From Clostridiales bacterium (GTDB lineage Bacteria > Bacillota > Clostridia > Saccharofermentanales > DTU023), in contig SFGY01000001.1 of assembly GCA_004556455.1 (NCBI GenBank), positions 177,096-241,095 of the forward strand: a DNA stretch of 64,000 nt, in the 5' to 3' direction. The translations under genes and the position numbers were made by a program. Below the pieces are notes generated by a model. The model was not told the DNA's origin. It did no database searches and saw only the letters and a list, made by a program, of their open reading frames with translations. The first letter of the stretch is position 1; each line of letters begins with the position of its first letter. Shown here piece after piece: positions 53,069-62,332 of this stretch.

Positions 53069-54661
53069 TCATAAAAAACGGAGAAGGTCTGCCTCGAGCG
53101 AATAGGTCTTAGCCTGACGTATGAGAACCTCGGCAAAGCGCCCTTCATAGTCAGCAAGCAGTCCTTCTTCTCTGTTATGGTTTAAGCTGGCCTTCATCTC
53201 TTCGTTCAGGTGAATATTGATCAGGTGAAATTCAGAATCCCTTCCACTCAGAACCTGTGGATCTCCATGGCTCACACCTTCCACCAGAACTTCACGCCGG
53301 CTGTCAACTAAGGCCGCATGAGCTTCAAGTGAAAGCTTCGCCTGCAGGGCCGCCAGACGATCAAAACGCTCGTGCTGTAGTTCAGGCGGTACCTGCTCCA
53401 TTTTGGCAGCAGCAGTGCCTGGACGTGGAGAATAGATAAACATAAAGGCCGATTCGAAGCGTAATTCTTCCACAAGTTCGAGGGTTTGTTCAAAATCCTC
53501 ATCGCTTTCACCGGGAAAGCCTACAATAATATCTGTACTCAGAGAGATATCCGGGCGCACTTCCCGAATTGCACGAACAAGCTCCCTGTAGCGAGCGCTG
53601 TCGTAGTGGCGATTCATGGCCTTAAGGATACGATCCGATCCGGACTGCAGGGGCAGATGGATATGGTTTTCAATTTGTGGAATCTCGGCAAGTGCGGTGA
53701 TCATCGAAGCATCGAAATCCCGTGGATGTGGGCTCATGTAACGCAGGCGTCTAAGACCGCTCTGGCCGCCCAGAACTGCGAGAAGTTCGGCAAAATTCCG
53801 GGGTTCATCAATCATTCCCCCGCTGAGATCACGTATTCTGGCTGTGAGCGCAGGGCTTCCCTGAAGATTTCCAGCCTCTTTTTTGCGGGGGAAAAGATCA
53901 AAGCCCCAGGCATTGACATTCTGACCCAACAGCATGACTTCTGGAATACCCTCTCCTGCAAGCTGCTGACATTCCTGCAAAATAGAGACTGCTTCCCTGC
54001 TGCGCTCCCTTCCGCGCGTATACGGCACGACGCAATAGGTACAGAAATTATTGCAGCCATACATGATGGAAACCAGGCCTCTGTATTTGCGCTCCCGCTT
54101 GAGAGGCAAACCTTCGCAAATGCTGTTCTCTTCGCTCACAGCATTGATGCGCTTCTGACCGGCATAGACCCTGAGCAGCAGGCTGGGCAGTTTTTGAATG
54201 TCTGCCGGTCCAAAGAGCAGATTAACAAAAGCAAAGCTGCGACGGATTTTTTCTGCCTGCTCCTTCTGAGTGGGCAAGCAGCCACAAACGCCGCAGATCA
54301 AGTTTTTTCGGCGGCTTTCCCTGAGCGCTTTTAATTCACCAAGATGTCCGAAAAGACGTTGATCCGCATTTTCACGAATACTGCAGGTATTGATCAGAAC
54401 GAGATCAGCATCCTCGTAACCGTCTGCTTCAAGGTAGCCCAGATCGTGCAGGATACCGCGCAATTTTTCACTGTCATTTTCATTCTGCTGGCAGCCAAAA
54501 GTACGCACAAAGGCGCGAAGAGGCCGGCCAAGCTCCTGACTTTGTGCGAGAACAGTCAGACGGCAGGCAACGCTGTCTTTATTCTGTGAATCGTAATGTT
54601 CACGCAAAACGGTCATGTTCTTCTTATTTTCCATATCAAATTCAGCCGTGGCCTCAGACAT
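53069..54661 (-). CDS. miaB: tRNA methylthiotransferase MiaB
   Basis: A radical-SAM enzyme of about 530 residues that adds the methylthio group to i6A37 of tRNA. The N-terminal cluster cysteines are in RTFGCQQNENDSE, NTCSIRENAD and GVCGCLPTQ. The radical-SAM cluster is in MYGCNNFCTYCVVPYTRGRE. A TRAM domain ends the protein. The start is uncertain: ATG 54661 overlaps the end of the upstream patatin gene; ATG 54634 is also possible; the open frame extends to 54709. About 40 residues precede the conserved part, which is usual. Confidence 0.94.
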   Translation of the reverse strand: MSEATAEFDMENKKNMTVLREHYDSQNKDSVACRLTVLAQSQELGRPLRAFVRTFGCQQNENDSEKLRGILHDLGYLEADGYEDADLVLINTCSIRENADQRLFGHLGELKALRESRRKNLICGVCGCLPTQKEQAEKIRRSFAFVNLLFGPADIQKLPSLLLRVYAGQKRINAVSEENSICEGLPLKRERKYRGLVSIMYGCNNFCTYCVVPYTRGRERSREAVSILQECQQLAGEGIPEVMLLGQNVNAWGFDLFPRKKEAGNLQGSPALTARIRDLSGGMIDEPRNFAELLAVLGGQSGLRRLRYMSPHPRDFDASMITALAEIPQIENHIHLPLQSGSDRILKAMNRHYDSARYRELVRAIREVRPDISLSTDIIVGFPGESDEDFEQTLELVEELRFESAFMFIYSPRPGTAAAKMEQVPPELQHERFDRLAALQAKLSLEAHAALVDSRREVLVEGVSHGDPQVLSGRDSEFHLINIHLNEEMKASLNHNREEGLLADYEGRFAEVLIRQAKTYSLEADLLRFL

Positions 54662-55499
54662 TCTGCATAAAGCTGCGAATCTCCTTGCCGTCCCGGAGGC
54701 CACGCTCATAGAGTCGCTGCAGAGATTCAGAATTACGGGTAATCATGCGAACCCCTTCGGTATCATCCGGTGAAATTATGAGGACCTTACCTTCCTGACT
54801 TAGTTTCTGAGCGTAGGCAACAGCCTGATTATAGCGTTCCGCCCGTGTGACCATCAGTTCGGAAATTTTAGGATAGCGCAGACTCAGCATGGCGGCAATG
54901 TTGATGTCCCCAAGGGATTGACGAACGAGGTCTTCCGGTTTGGTGAGTATGAGCACGGCCCTGTCGGCCCCGAAACGAAACGCGTCTTCGATAGGAACGG
55001 GGTTCGCGACGCCGCCATCTACGAAATATTCATCGCCGACCGGATACGGATTGCAGGCCAGAGGCAGAGCTGATGAAGCTGCGAGGATACTGTAATCGTC
55101 CTTTTTTAAATCTTTGCGATCAAAAAAGCGCACCTCACCCGTATCTGCTTCTGTTGCCACCACGTACCACTCAATCTGACTGTTCATCACTTTTTCATAG
55201 TCGAGGGGATTTTCTCCATCTTCCCGGCTGAGTTCCCCGTAGATGTAATCGAGATTGATCAGACTGCCCTCTTTGATCAGCTGATCCAGGCCCATGTATT
55301 CGGGGCGACGGGAATATTCGATGTAATACTTGTAATTGCGGCCGCGCTGACCGGCAATATAGGAAAGGATATTGCCGCTGCCCGCGGAAACTCCTATTGC
55401 CAGATCAAAATGGATCTGGTCATCAAGGCAGGTATCAAAGACTCCTGCCGCATAAATGCCCCGCAGGCCGCCTCCGACGTCAATGACTGCAGTTTTCAT
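54654..55499 (-). CDS. Patatin-like phospholipase family protein
   Basis: A 281-residue serine hydrolase. The oxyanion-hole motif is VGGGLRGIYAAGV, the nucleophile serine lies in IGVSAGSGN (G-x-S-x-G) and the catalytic aspartate in FVDGGVANPVPI (DGG). This dyad layout matches the YjjU/RssA-like bacterial patatins that hydrolyse lipid esters. There is no signal peptide. Its stop overlaps the probable miaB start, so it begins the miaB-mutS-mutL-miaA-hfq transcript, an unusual partner for that unit. Confidence 0.9.
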   Translation of the reverse strand: MKTAVIDVGGGLRGIYAAGVFDTCLDDQIHFDLAIGVSAGSGNILSYIAGQRGRNYKYYIEYSRRPEYMGLDQLIKEGSLINLDYIYGELSREDGENPLDYEKVMNSQIEWYVVATEADTGEVRFFDRKDLKKDDYSILAASSALPLACNPYPVGDEYFVDGGVANPVPIEDAFRFGADRAVLILTKPEDLVRQSLGDINIAAMLSLRYPKISELMVTRAERYNQAVAYAQKLSQEGKVLIISPDDTEGVRMITRNSESLQRLYERGLRDGKEIRSFMQNV

Positions 55500-55718
55500 G
55501 ATGGATTTCCTTTCTTAGGACTAGATTTTTTCTTTCAATAAAGCTTTCCTCGTTTTATCTGGAATCTCAAGTTTAAGCTTCTCTTGTTTAATTTCGACTT
55601 ATAACCCATTATACTTCATTGGAATGATTTTCTCCTTGCAGAGAATCGCTGTTGCCCGCTTTGATTTCTCATTTTTGGAAAGACAGAGAGTCTGCAGATA
55701 GAACTTAGGGTTGATGAT

Positions 55719-56486
55719 ATGAACAAATCCGAAAAAACAGAAGTTAAACCGCTCGCCAGGAAAGTCCGGAAAAAAATGGCCGAACCCATGCCAGCAAAAG
55801 AGCCGACCGCAGGAGCAGGACAGGCACAGGAATCAGGCAAAACGAAATCCCTTCTTGTTTTCTTTCTTTCCTGTTTCAAAATCAGTGCAGTAACTTTTGG
55901 CGGCGGCTATGTCATCGTGCCTTTGCAAAAACGCCGTTTCGCCGATGAGCTGGGCTGGCTTGATGAAGAAGAAGTTCTCGATCTTGTAGCCCTTGCCCAA
56001 TCCGCACCCGGACCCGTGGCCATCAATGCTTCAGTCCTCATGGGTCAGCGCCTTTTTGGGCTTAAAGGAGCCATCCTGGCCGTTCTGGGAACCGTGCTGC
56101 CGCCGCTCATGATTCTTTCTCTGATCTCGCTCTTCTATCAGGCTTTTTCTGCGAATCGCCTGGTCAGAGCCTTCCTTAAAGGTATGCAGGCTTCGGTAGC
56201 AGCTCTCATTTTTTCGGCCATCTGGGATATGACTGCAGGAGTCTTGAAAAAAAGATCACTCTATCAGCTCGCGCTCCTGATTCTGGCGCTCGTCTTGGTT
56301 TTTCTGACGGAAGTCAATATTGTCCTGATCCTCCTGCTCTGCGCCTTACTTGGCTGGCTCAGTCTCTTCATGAAGACCGTACCAACTGAAGAAGCCAGGC
56401 CGCAGCCCACAACGAAGGCAGATCAAGACAAAAACGATACAAAGCCACTCTCTTCCTGTGCTTCTTTCGATAAGGAGGAAAGGTAA
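55719..56486 (+). CDS. Chromate transporter subunit (ChrA-type, first half)
   Basis: A 255-residue membrane protein. After a charged 45-residue N-terminus come FFLSCFKISAVTFGGGYVIVPL and LVALAQSAPGPVAINASVLMG, hallmark motifs of the CHR domain (FGGG and PGP). About five to six spans follow, then a hydrophilic tail of 35 residues. Bacillota commonly have two adjacent half-size CHR proteins acting together; the second starts at the very next base. Annotated activity is chromate efflux, but natural substrates are uncertain. Confidence 0.9.
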   Translation: MNKSEKTEVKPLARKVRKKMAEPMPAKEPTAGAGQAQESGKTKSLLVFFLSCFKISAVTFGGGYVIVPLQKRRFADELGWLDEEEVLDLVALAQSAPGPVAINASVLMGQRLFGLKGAILAVLGTVLPPLMILSLISLFYQAFSANRLVRAFLKGMQASVAALIFSAIWDMTAGVLKKRSLYQLALLILALVLVFLTEVNIVLILLLCALLGWLSLFMKTVPTEEARPQPTTKADQDKNDTKPLSSCASFDKEER

Positions 56487-57062
56487 ATGCTCTTGCTGCT
56501 TGAACTTTTCTGGTCGTTTTTTCAGGTTGGACTCTTTGGCTTTGGCGGCGGCTATGCGGCCCTGCCTCTGATTCAGAATCAGATTGTTGATCTTCACCAC
56601 TGGCTGAATCCGGAGGAGTTTTCAGATCTGATCACGATATCACAGATGACCCCCGGCCCCATCGCCATCAATTCAGCGACCTTTGTCGGCCTGCGAATGG
56701 CCGGACTTCCTGGCGCGCTTATCGCAACCCTGGGCAATGTATTACCCTGTTTCATCATCGTCCTCGGCCTGGCATGGATTTATAAAATATATGCCAATGT
56801 CGAGTTTATGAAACGCATTCTTTTTGGCCTGCGTCCGGCCATTATTGCTCTCATCGCTTCAGCCGGAGTATCCATCCTCATCACAGCGCTGAATGGAGCC
56901 GAAGCCACAAGTTTAAATCTGGATTCCATGAATCTTATCTCGCTTCTGCTCTTTCTGCTCTCGTTTCTGGGTTATCGACTGTTGAAAAAGATTGACCCCA
57001 CCTGGATTATGCTTTTAATGGGCATAGCAGGAGGCATCATATTTTACTTCACCGGTTTTTGA
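56487..57062 (+). CDS. Chromate transporter subunit (ChrA-type, second half)
   Basis: A 191-residue CHR-domain membrane protein: FWSFFQVGLFGFGGGYAALPLI and LITISQMTPGPIAINSATFVGLRMAG, then about five spans. It begins immediately after the stop of the first half, with AAGGAGGAAAGG as ribosome-binding site inside the preceding gene. The two should form one antiparallel transporter. It converges on the transglutaminase gene, eight bases away, with no visible terminator. Confidence 0.9.
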   Translation: MLLLLELFWSFFQVGLFGFGGGYAALPLIQNQIVDLHHWLNPEEFSDLITISQMTPGPIAINSATFVGLRMAGLPGALIATLGNVLPCFIIVLGLAWIYKIYANVEFMKRILFGLRPAIIALIASAGVSILITALNGAEATSLNLDSMNLISLLLFLLSFLGYRLLKKIDPTWIMLLMGIAGGIIFYFTGF

Positions 57063-57070
57063 TCTCTTGA

Positions 57071-59554
57071 TCAGAGTTTCGCTGAGCTTGCAGGAAAGAG
57101 TACACGGCGCAAGATCCATTGGCGTTTCCCCAGATATTGTTTTAAGTTTTCTTCCTGCCAGTCATAATAGTCGAGTATGGCGGAAATTTCTTCAAGTGAA
57201 GGGTTCTCTTCGGCATAGAATATTTTTTCCATCGCTGCCAGGGCGCGCCGACTCAGTACAGGAGGTGACTCAATCTGCTCTTCCAGAGCTTTAAATCGTT
57301 GAAGCAGCGTTTGCTGTGGCTCAAAGCTCAACCCTGTGAGCTCAGCCATACTTTTCATATCTTCCCAGACACAGCCTGCCAGTTTACGCGGCTCATATTT
57401 TCCAGAAGCAAGCAGATATGAACGCTTATGGCGACGTTCAGAACGCTTTTTGCAGACCATAATCCAAATGGAAAGCAGGAGGATGAAGAGCATAAGCAAA
57501 AGCAGAGCGCTCAGCAAAGCTTTGGATTTTGCGGACATCGGAGGCCGCTTCGGTGGCTGTTTTAGGGGCTGTGACGGCTTCGGATTTTGGCTCGGTGGGC
57601 GTTCACTTTTTTGCTGCAGCGTAGTCGCTCTGGTTTTATCCGGCTTTGTCAGGTTTGTTGTCGGCTCTGTTCTGCTCGTCGTTTCATGAGGTTGGCGTTT
57701 CTCTTCTTCCTTAGCATCGTTCCCCATACGCTCCAGATCGGCAACAGGTGTTGCGTCAAAGGGGATCCAGCCCAGTCCATCGAAGCGAACTTCCGTCCAG
57801 GCGTGGGCATTATCGGTCAGGACCTCGCGTTGATAATCTTTATCGTCATAAAAAGCCGGATTGACTCCGGGAACAAGAAAACCTTCGACATAGCGGGCAT
57901 CAATTCCGGCTTCCCGTGCGAGTAAGGTCAGAGCTGTCGCAAAATAGACACAGTAACCCTGCTTTTCTCTCAGAAAACTGTCAATAAAATCACGGTTGGG
58001 GTCTGGAATGCTGACGTCCGTAGCATAAGTATAGTGTTCAGAAAGATAACGGCGAATATTGAGGAAGGTTTCAAGTCGGGCCGCTGGATCAGAAGCCTTT
58101 GCATAAACGATTTCCGCCAGATCCGGATCCGTTTCCTCAAGGAGGCTGCGATACTCTTCCTGGCCTTTCACTTCGGCTAATTGTATACGATCTTCGCGGA
58201 GAGCCTCACGCAGAATCTGTCCCTTCTCCTCTTCCGAAATAGCTTTGGGAATATATCCATCGACCTCGTAAGCGGCTTCGCCAATTTCCTGACTGGCATA
58301 GATCTGACCGCCATCGTTAAAGTAATAGAGCGTTTCTTTTTCACCGGGCCTGGAGCCAGCCTCAGTCGTGATGCTTTCCGGGCGGCCACCATTAAAGACC
58401 ACCTGAATGGGAAGCTGGCGGGGTGTGATTCTGAGCTTAGCATGAACGAATAAACGATCAATCCATTTATGTCCGCTGCGCAGGACCTCAGGATAGGAGA
58501 AAACTTCCCCTTGCTTACCATGCCGTGCTTCATTATCAAAAATAAAGTTCGGCTCCATGTTATCGCCATGCCAGACATGACCGTCATAATCACGAGCCAT
58601 CGCTCCGCGCAGAAGCAGGTTCTGTTCCGGTCCGGAGACATACATAAAGAGGTGGTGTTGGAGTTGTAATGGCCCACCAAGGCTCTTATTCAGCGGATAA
58701 TATCCCGCATCACGCAGGCTGAATTCATAGTAATTGACCGTTTCCGGAGCTCCCAGCCGCTTTTGAATTTGCCGAATATCATCGGCAATGGGAGCGTTGC
58801 GCAGAAAATTTTGAGGAAAAATGGCCTGTAGCCCAAGGGAGGCAGCCAGCAGCAATGCGACAAGCAGGAAGGGCGGAATGGAAAAGCCATTCCGCTCGCC
58901 AAAGGTCAGTTTTCCATGACGGGAAAAGACGATACCCAGAACAAAGAGGCAGAGACAGAGGCAGAGCATTTGTTCAGAACCAAAGGGATTACTGGCATCT
59001 GCCCCGAAAAATGGAAAGAGCATGACGGTGGCCAGCAAAAACGGCAGTGGTTTCAGCCAGATGAGTGGCAGGGCCAGAGCCGCTGCGAGCATGTTGACGA
59101 GAATGGCATAACAGGCCGGCTGCTCCAGGGAACCGCGCGTGGAAGCAAAACTCCAGAGAATACTGTTTTTAAGAGCGTCGAAGATTCTCTCTAACAATCC
59201 CGGAAGAGCTGGAAGGAAGGCGCCTTTCGTCAGCCAGGAAAGCAGGCATATTCCCAGAAATGAAGCAAAAATAAGACTGGCGCTTTTGCGAAAGGTCAGG
59301 ATAAGGGCCAGGAGTATAAGGGTCAGCAGCTGCGTCAGCACAGCCTTGAGAGGCTGCTGAGCGACGCCAACATTGTTGAGCATCATGGCGGCCCAGGCCA
59401 GTCCAAAAATGAGACTCAGAAAAAGCGAGAGCAGTAAATCGAGAAGACGATGGCGTCTGCGCTCTTCCCTGCTGATTTCCAGAGTTTTTTCCTGTCCATC
59501 CTTCATGAGAAGTTTCAGACGCAGGCGGGAGGAAGATTCTGAATTTCTTTTCAT
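57071..59554 (-). CDS. Transglutaminase-like membrane protein (TgpA-type)
   Basis: An 827-residue protein. Residues about 30-225 contain six or seven membrane spans. An extracytoplasmic part follows, with the transglutaminase core near residues 500-620: catalytic Cys in KQGYCVYFATALTLLAREAG, His in DNAHAWTEVRF and Asp in IPFDATP. A Thr/Pro/Lys-rich linker, a final span (ALLLLMLFILLLSIWIMV) and a cytoplasmic tail end the protein. It overlaps the DUF58 gene by four bases. With the MoxR ATPase and DUF58 protein this is a widespread set of unknown precise function in envelope or protein maturation. Confidence 0.9.
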   Translation of the reverse strand: MKRNSESSSRLRLKLLMKDGQEKTLEISREERRRHRLLDLLLSLFLSLIFGLAWAAMMLNNVGVAQQPLKAVLTQLLTLILLALILTFRKSASLIFASFLGICLLSWLTKGAFLPALPGLLERIFDALKNSILWSFASTRGSLEQPACYAILVNMLAAALALPLIWLKPLPFLLATVMLFPFFGADASNPFGSEQMLCLCLCLFVLGIVFSRHGKLTFGERNGFSIPPFLLVALLLAASLGLQAIFPQNFLRNAPIADDIRQIQKRLGAPETVNYYEFSLRDAGYYPLNKSLGGPLQLQHHLFMYVSGPEQNLLLRGAMARDYDGHVWHGDNMEPNFIFDNEARHGKQGEVFSYPEVLRSGHKWIDRLFVHAKLRITPRQLPIQVVFNGGRPESITTEAGSRPGEKETLYYFNDGGQIYASQEIGEAAYEVDGYIPKAISEEEKGQILREALREDRIQLAEVKGQEEYRSLLEETDPDLAEIVYAKASDPAARLETFLNIRRYLSEHYTYATDVSIPDPNRDFIDSFLREKQGYCVYFATALTLLAREAGIDARYVEGFLVPGVNPAFYDDKDYQREVLTDNAHAWTEVRFDGLGWIPFDATPVADLERMGNDAKEEEKRQPHETTSRTEPTTNLTKPDKTRATTLQQKSERPPSQNPKPSQPLKQPPKRPPMSAKSKALLSALLLLMLFILLLSIWIMVCKKRSERRHKRSYLLASGKYEPRKLAGCVWEDMKSMAELTGLSFEPQQTLLQRFKALEEQIESPPVLSRRALAAMEKIFYAEENPSLEEISAILDYYDWQEENLKQYLGKRQWILRRVLFPASSAKL

Positions 59555-60747
59555 TGCTCTCCCCTTCCCGTATTTTTCCTCAAGTGAATTTTAATGTTTT
59601 CTCTGGCGAGCCGCCGGATGAAAGTCCTCCACTCACGAGGCAGGACATCCAGAGGACTAATCAGATATAGGAGAATGCCCTGTGAACTTGCTGCCAGCAA
59701 CAGAAGCTCTGAACAAATTCGCTCATCCAGTTCAAAGCTGAAAATCACATAAAAGCGCTGTCCGGGAATCTGCTGTTCTTCAATGAGCTGGCTCACGAGA
59801 TCAATACCTGAGCTGTATGGCAGCAGAGCCAGTTGATTTCGCAGAAGTTCGTATTCATCCATACTGCGGATTTCATCTTCTTCCGGCCAGGGCATGTGTT
59901 TTTTTAGACGAATTTTGTAAGCGTCGTTAAGAAAACTCTGAGCCACAGCGGAAACTTCATCCAGGCAAAGATCTCTCAAACAGAGCAGAGGTTCTGCTGA
60001 GGGATTCTCAGGATCATCGACAGGCGGCAGATTGAGCAAAAAACACAGTTGCGCTTCATCGGCTTTCTCATATTGGCGCACCATCCACTTCTGCATTCGG
60101 GCAGATAACTTCCAGTGAATAGAGCGCATGCGGTCACCGGAGTGCATCGGCCGCATGCGATCGATTTCATCCAAATCCGTGTCTGATTTTTTGGAGAGGT
60201 GTTCACCTGCTTCCAGAGGCGACCGAGATTCGTTATTTTCCCCTGAGGAGATCAAACTAAGAGGCGTCACAGCCACAGGCTGAAGGCTATCCTGCATGTT
60301 CTGTCGGAGTTTCAGGCTGAAAAAACCGAGAACATCCAGAACCCTCAATTGGAAATGCCAGGGCCTGAGTTTGCCGCAATGACGGCCGGGCATTTCCAGA
60401 TAAAGGCGGAATTTTTCTCCCCTGGCCAGACGAAATTCGTCACTGCTGCCCCCGCTCTTACCTTCGGCATCAAAAAATTGAGCGCTCAGGTAGAGTGTTC
60501 TCCACTGATGTTCCATGGAAAGTTCAAAGGCCCAACGTGCTGTTTGACCACGTTCAATACTCTTTTCTCCGCCCAGAGCTGTGATCTGAATCTTACGACG
60601 CTGAAGCAGCGAGGATAAGAGAGAAAAAAGCGGCAGGAGCAGGAAAAAAAACAGCAGCAAATTGGCCCAGCGCCAGTTGCCAAAATGGGTTCCCAACCAG
60701 ATCAGGACGAGAAAAAGCAGGTAGGCATAAAAGCGTGGACGAATCAT
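59551..60747 (-). CDS. DUF58 domain protein
   Basis: A 398-residue protein. Two membrane segments lie at the N-terminus (YAYLLFLVLIWLGTHFG and LLLFFFLLLPLFSLLSSLL). The DUF58 motif DLDEIDRMRPMHSGDRMRSIHWKLSA is clear, followed by a region shaped like a von Willebrand A fold. These proteins are found with MoxR ATPases and transglutaminases, as here. Overlaps by four bases with both neighbours show a tight operon. Confidence 0.9.
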   Translation of the reverse strand: MIRPRFYAYLLFLVLIWLGTHFGNWRWANLLLFFFLLLPLFSLLSSLLQRRKIQITALGGEKSIERGQTARWAFELSMEHQWRTLYLSAQFFDAEGKSGGSSDEFRLARGEKFRLYLEMPGRHCGKLRPWHFQLRVLDVLGFFSLKLRQNMQDSLQPVAVTPLSLISSGENNESRSPLEAGEHLSKKSDTDLDEIDRMRPMHSGDRMRSIHWKLSARMQKWMVRQYEKADEAQLCFLLNLPPVDDPENPSAEPLLCLRDLCLDEVSAVAQSFLNDAYKIRLKKHMPWPEEDEIRSMDEYELLRNQLALLPYSSGIDLVSQLIEEQQIPGQRFYVIFSFELDERICSELLLLAASSQGILLYLISPLDVLPREWRTFIRRLARENIKIHLRKNTGRGEQ

Positions 60748-61694
60748 TTTTCCGGTACAGGAGTACGTTCGAGGACAGACTGAATAATCAGCTCAGGGGT
60801 ACTGCGTTTCAGACGACTTTCAGGTTTCAGGCTGAGTCGGTGAGAAAGCACTGGTCTGGCCAGAGCCTGAACATCGTCAGGACGGACAAAGTCACGGCCA
60901 TGCAGCAGGGCGCGGCCCTTGGCAGCCTGCATAAGCATACGCGAAGCACGTGGGCTGGCCCCCAGCTGCACATCAGGGTGTTGACGGGTTCCCGTGGTCA
61001 GCAGTGTGATGTAATACTTAATGCTGTCGGCACAGTGAACCAGGCGGGTCTGCTCACGCATCCATAAAACCTGATCCACACCGGCCACAGGTGAAAGCTG
61101 GTCCAGAACTTCGTCCTGATCATAAAGTCGCAAAATCTGCACTTCTTCATCCAAACTTGGATAGCCCAGATTGATTTTCAGCATAAAACGGTCAAGCTGG
61201 GCTTCCGGTAAAGGATAAGTGCCCAGGTGCTCCACCGGGTTCTGTGTTGCCAGAACCATAAACGGCTGCGGCAGCACGTAAGTCACACCGTCGACCGTCA
61301 CCTGACCTTCCTGCATCACTTCAAGCAGAGCCGACTGTGTCTTCGGCGAAGTTCGGTTGATTTCATCAGCCAGAATCAATTGCTTCATGACAGCGCCGGG
61401 CTGAAATTCAAATTCATTCGTTTTCTGGTTATAGAGATTAAAACCCGTCACGTCTGAAGGCATGAGATCCGGCGTAAACTGGATGCGGTTAAAACTCAGA
61501 TTCAAAGAACGAGCCAGGCTGGAAACTAAAGTCGTTTTTCCGATACCGGGAACGTCTTCAATAAGTACATGACCGCCCGCAGCAAGCGCAATCAACAGTT
61601 CTTCTATGACGGCATTTTTGCCGATCATAATGCGGTTAATATTATTTTCGATCTTGTCGCAAAGCTGCTTAAATCCCTGAGCATTAGCTTTCAT
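60744..61694 (-). CDS. MoxR-family AAA+ ATPase
   Basis: A 316-residue ATPase: Walker A VLIEDVPGIGKTTLVSSLA, FNRIQFTPDLMPSDVTGF, Walker B LADEINRTSPKTQSALLEVM, sensor FMVLATQNPVEHLGTYPLPEAQLDRF and the lid region LGASPRASRMLMQAAK. MoxR proteins act as chaperone-like ATPases for partner enzymes or complexes with DUF58/VWA proteins. It overlaps the flanking genes by four bases on each side. Confidence 0.94.
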   Translation of the reverse strand: MKANAQGFKQLCDKIENNINRIMIGKNAVIEELLIALAAGGHVLIEDVPGIGKTTLVSSLARSLNLSFNRIQFTPDLMPSDVTGFNLYNQKTNEFEFQPGAVMKQLILADEINRTSPKTQSALLEVMQEGQVTVDGVTYVLPQPFMVLATQNPVEHLGTYPLPEAQLDRFMLKINLGYPSLDEEVQILRLYDQDEVLDQLSPVAGVDQVLWMREQTRLVHCADSIKYYITLLTTGTRQHPDVQLGASPRASRMLMQAAKGRALLHGRDFVRPDDVQALARPVLSHRLSLKPESRLKRSTPELIIQSVLERTPVPEK

Positions 61695-62332
61695 GATGGA
61701 ATCACGTCCTTCCTTGTGTCTGCGGATGTTTTGAAGGCTTTGGCTTTAATTTCAGGCCTCTTGAAGAAGTTTGGAAGGACCCAGGGGCCCTGGTTATTTT
61801 CGAGCACAAGGAGATTGTCCTTGTGAACACCTTTCTGCTCTGTTTCATCTTTTATCAGCAAAAGCAGCAAGTCGAGATGATGCCTGCGGCCATACCGTGC
61901 AAACAGCTGATCCAGACTATCCAGCAGATCCTGCTGACCGCGTTCAAGTCTCCTGTAAAATGTTTCTTCCTCAAGATGTCGCAGCTGATCGCTGCGAATG
62001 TTAAGAATACCTTCGATTTCAGAGATGGGCAAGCGTTTTTCAAAATCATCCGCAAGAAAAACCAGTTCATCCTTGCGGGATATCATCAGCAGCATTTCTT
62101 GATAAGGCATGAGCGGAAGCCCTGCAAGATGTAAAAATGAGGAGGCCCATTTTGCCTTTTCCTTCGCAGCTGAAGCATGGATACGCCAGAGTGAGAGAAT
62201 AAAGCGAGCGAGGTGAAAGAGCAGATTCAGCGTGGCACAAAAAAGTATCAGTTTGATCAGCCAGGGAGCAAGGCTGCCCGATTTCAGTAGCAGCCAGGAA
62301 AAAATGACGAGCAGCAGCGAGAGGATATTCAA
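61691..62332 (-). CDS. Membrane protein of unknown function in the MoxR operon
   Basis: A 213-residue protein. Two membrane segments are at the start (ILSLLLVIFSWLLLKSG and LIKLILFCATLNLLFHLARFIL). The remaining 150 residues are cytosolic, charged and helical (RLERGQQDLLDSLDQLFARYG). No domain was recognised. It overlaps the MoxR gene by four bases and the upstream phosphoribosyltransferase gene by four bases, so it is translated with them. It may be a specific partner of this MoxR/DUF58/transglutaminase set. Confidence 0.75.
   Translation of the reverse strand: MNILSLLLVIFSWLLLKSGSLAPWLIKLILFCATLNLLFHLARFILSLWRIHASAAKEKAKWASSFLHLAGLPLMPYQEMLLMISRKDELVFLADDFEKRLPISEIEGILNIRSDQLRHLEEETFYRRLERGQQDLLDSLDQLFARYGRRHHLDLLLLLIKDETEQKGVHKDNLLVLENNQGPWVLPNFFKRPEIKAKAFKTSADTRKDVIPS

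Noticed and set aside
53486..54334. 282-codon open frame on the plus strand
   Set aside because: Antisense to miaB; no family resemblance and no promoter.
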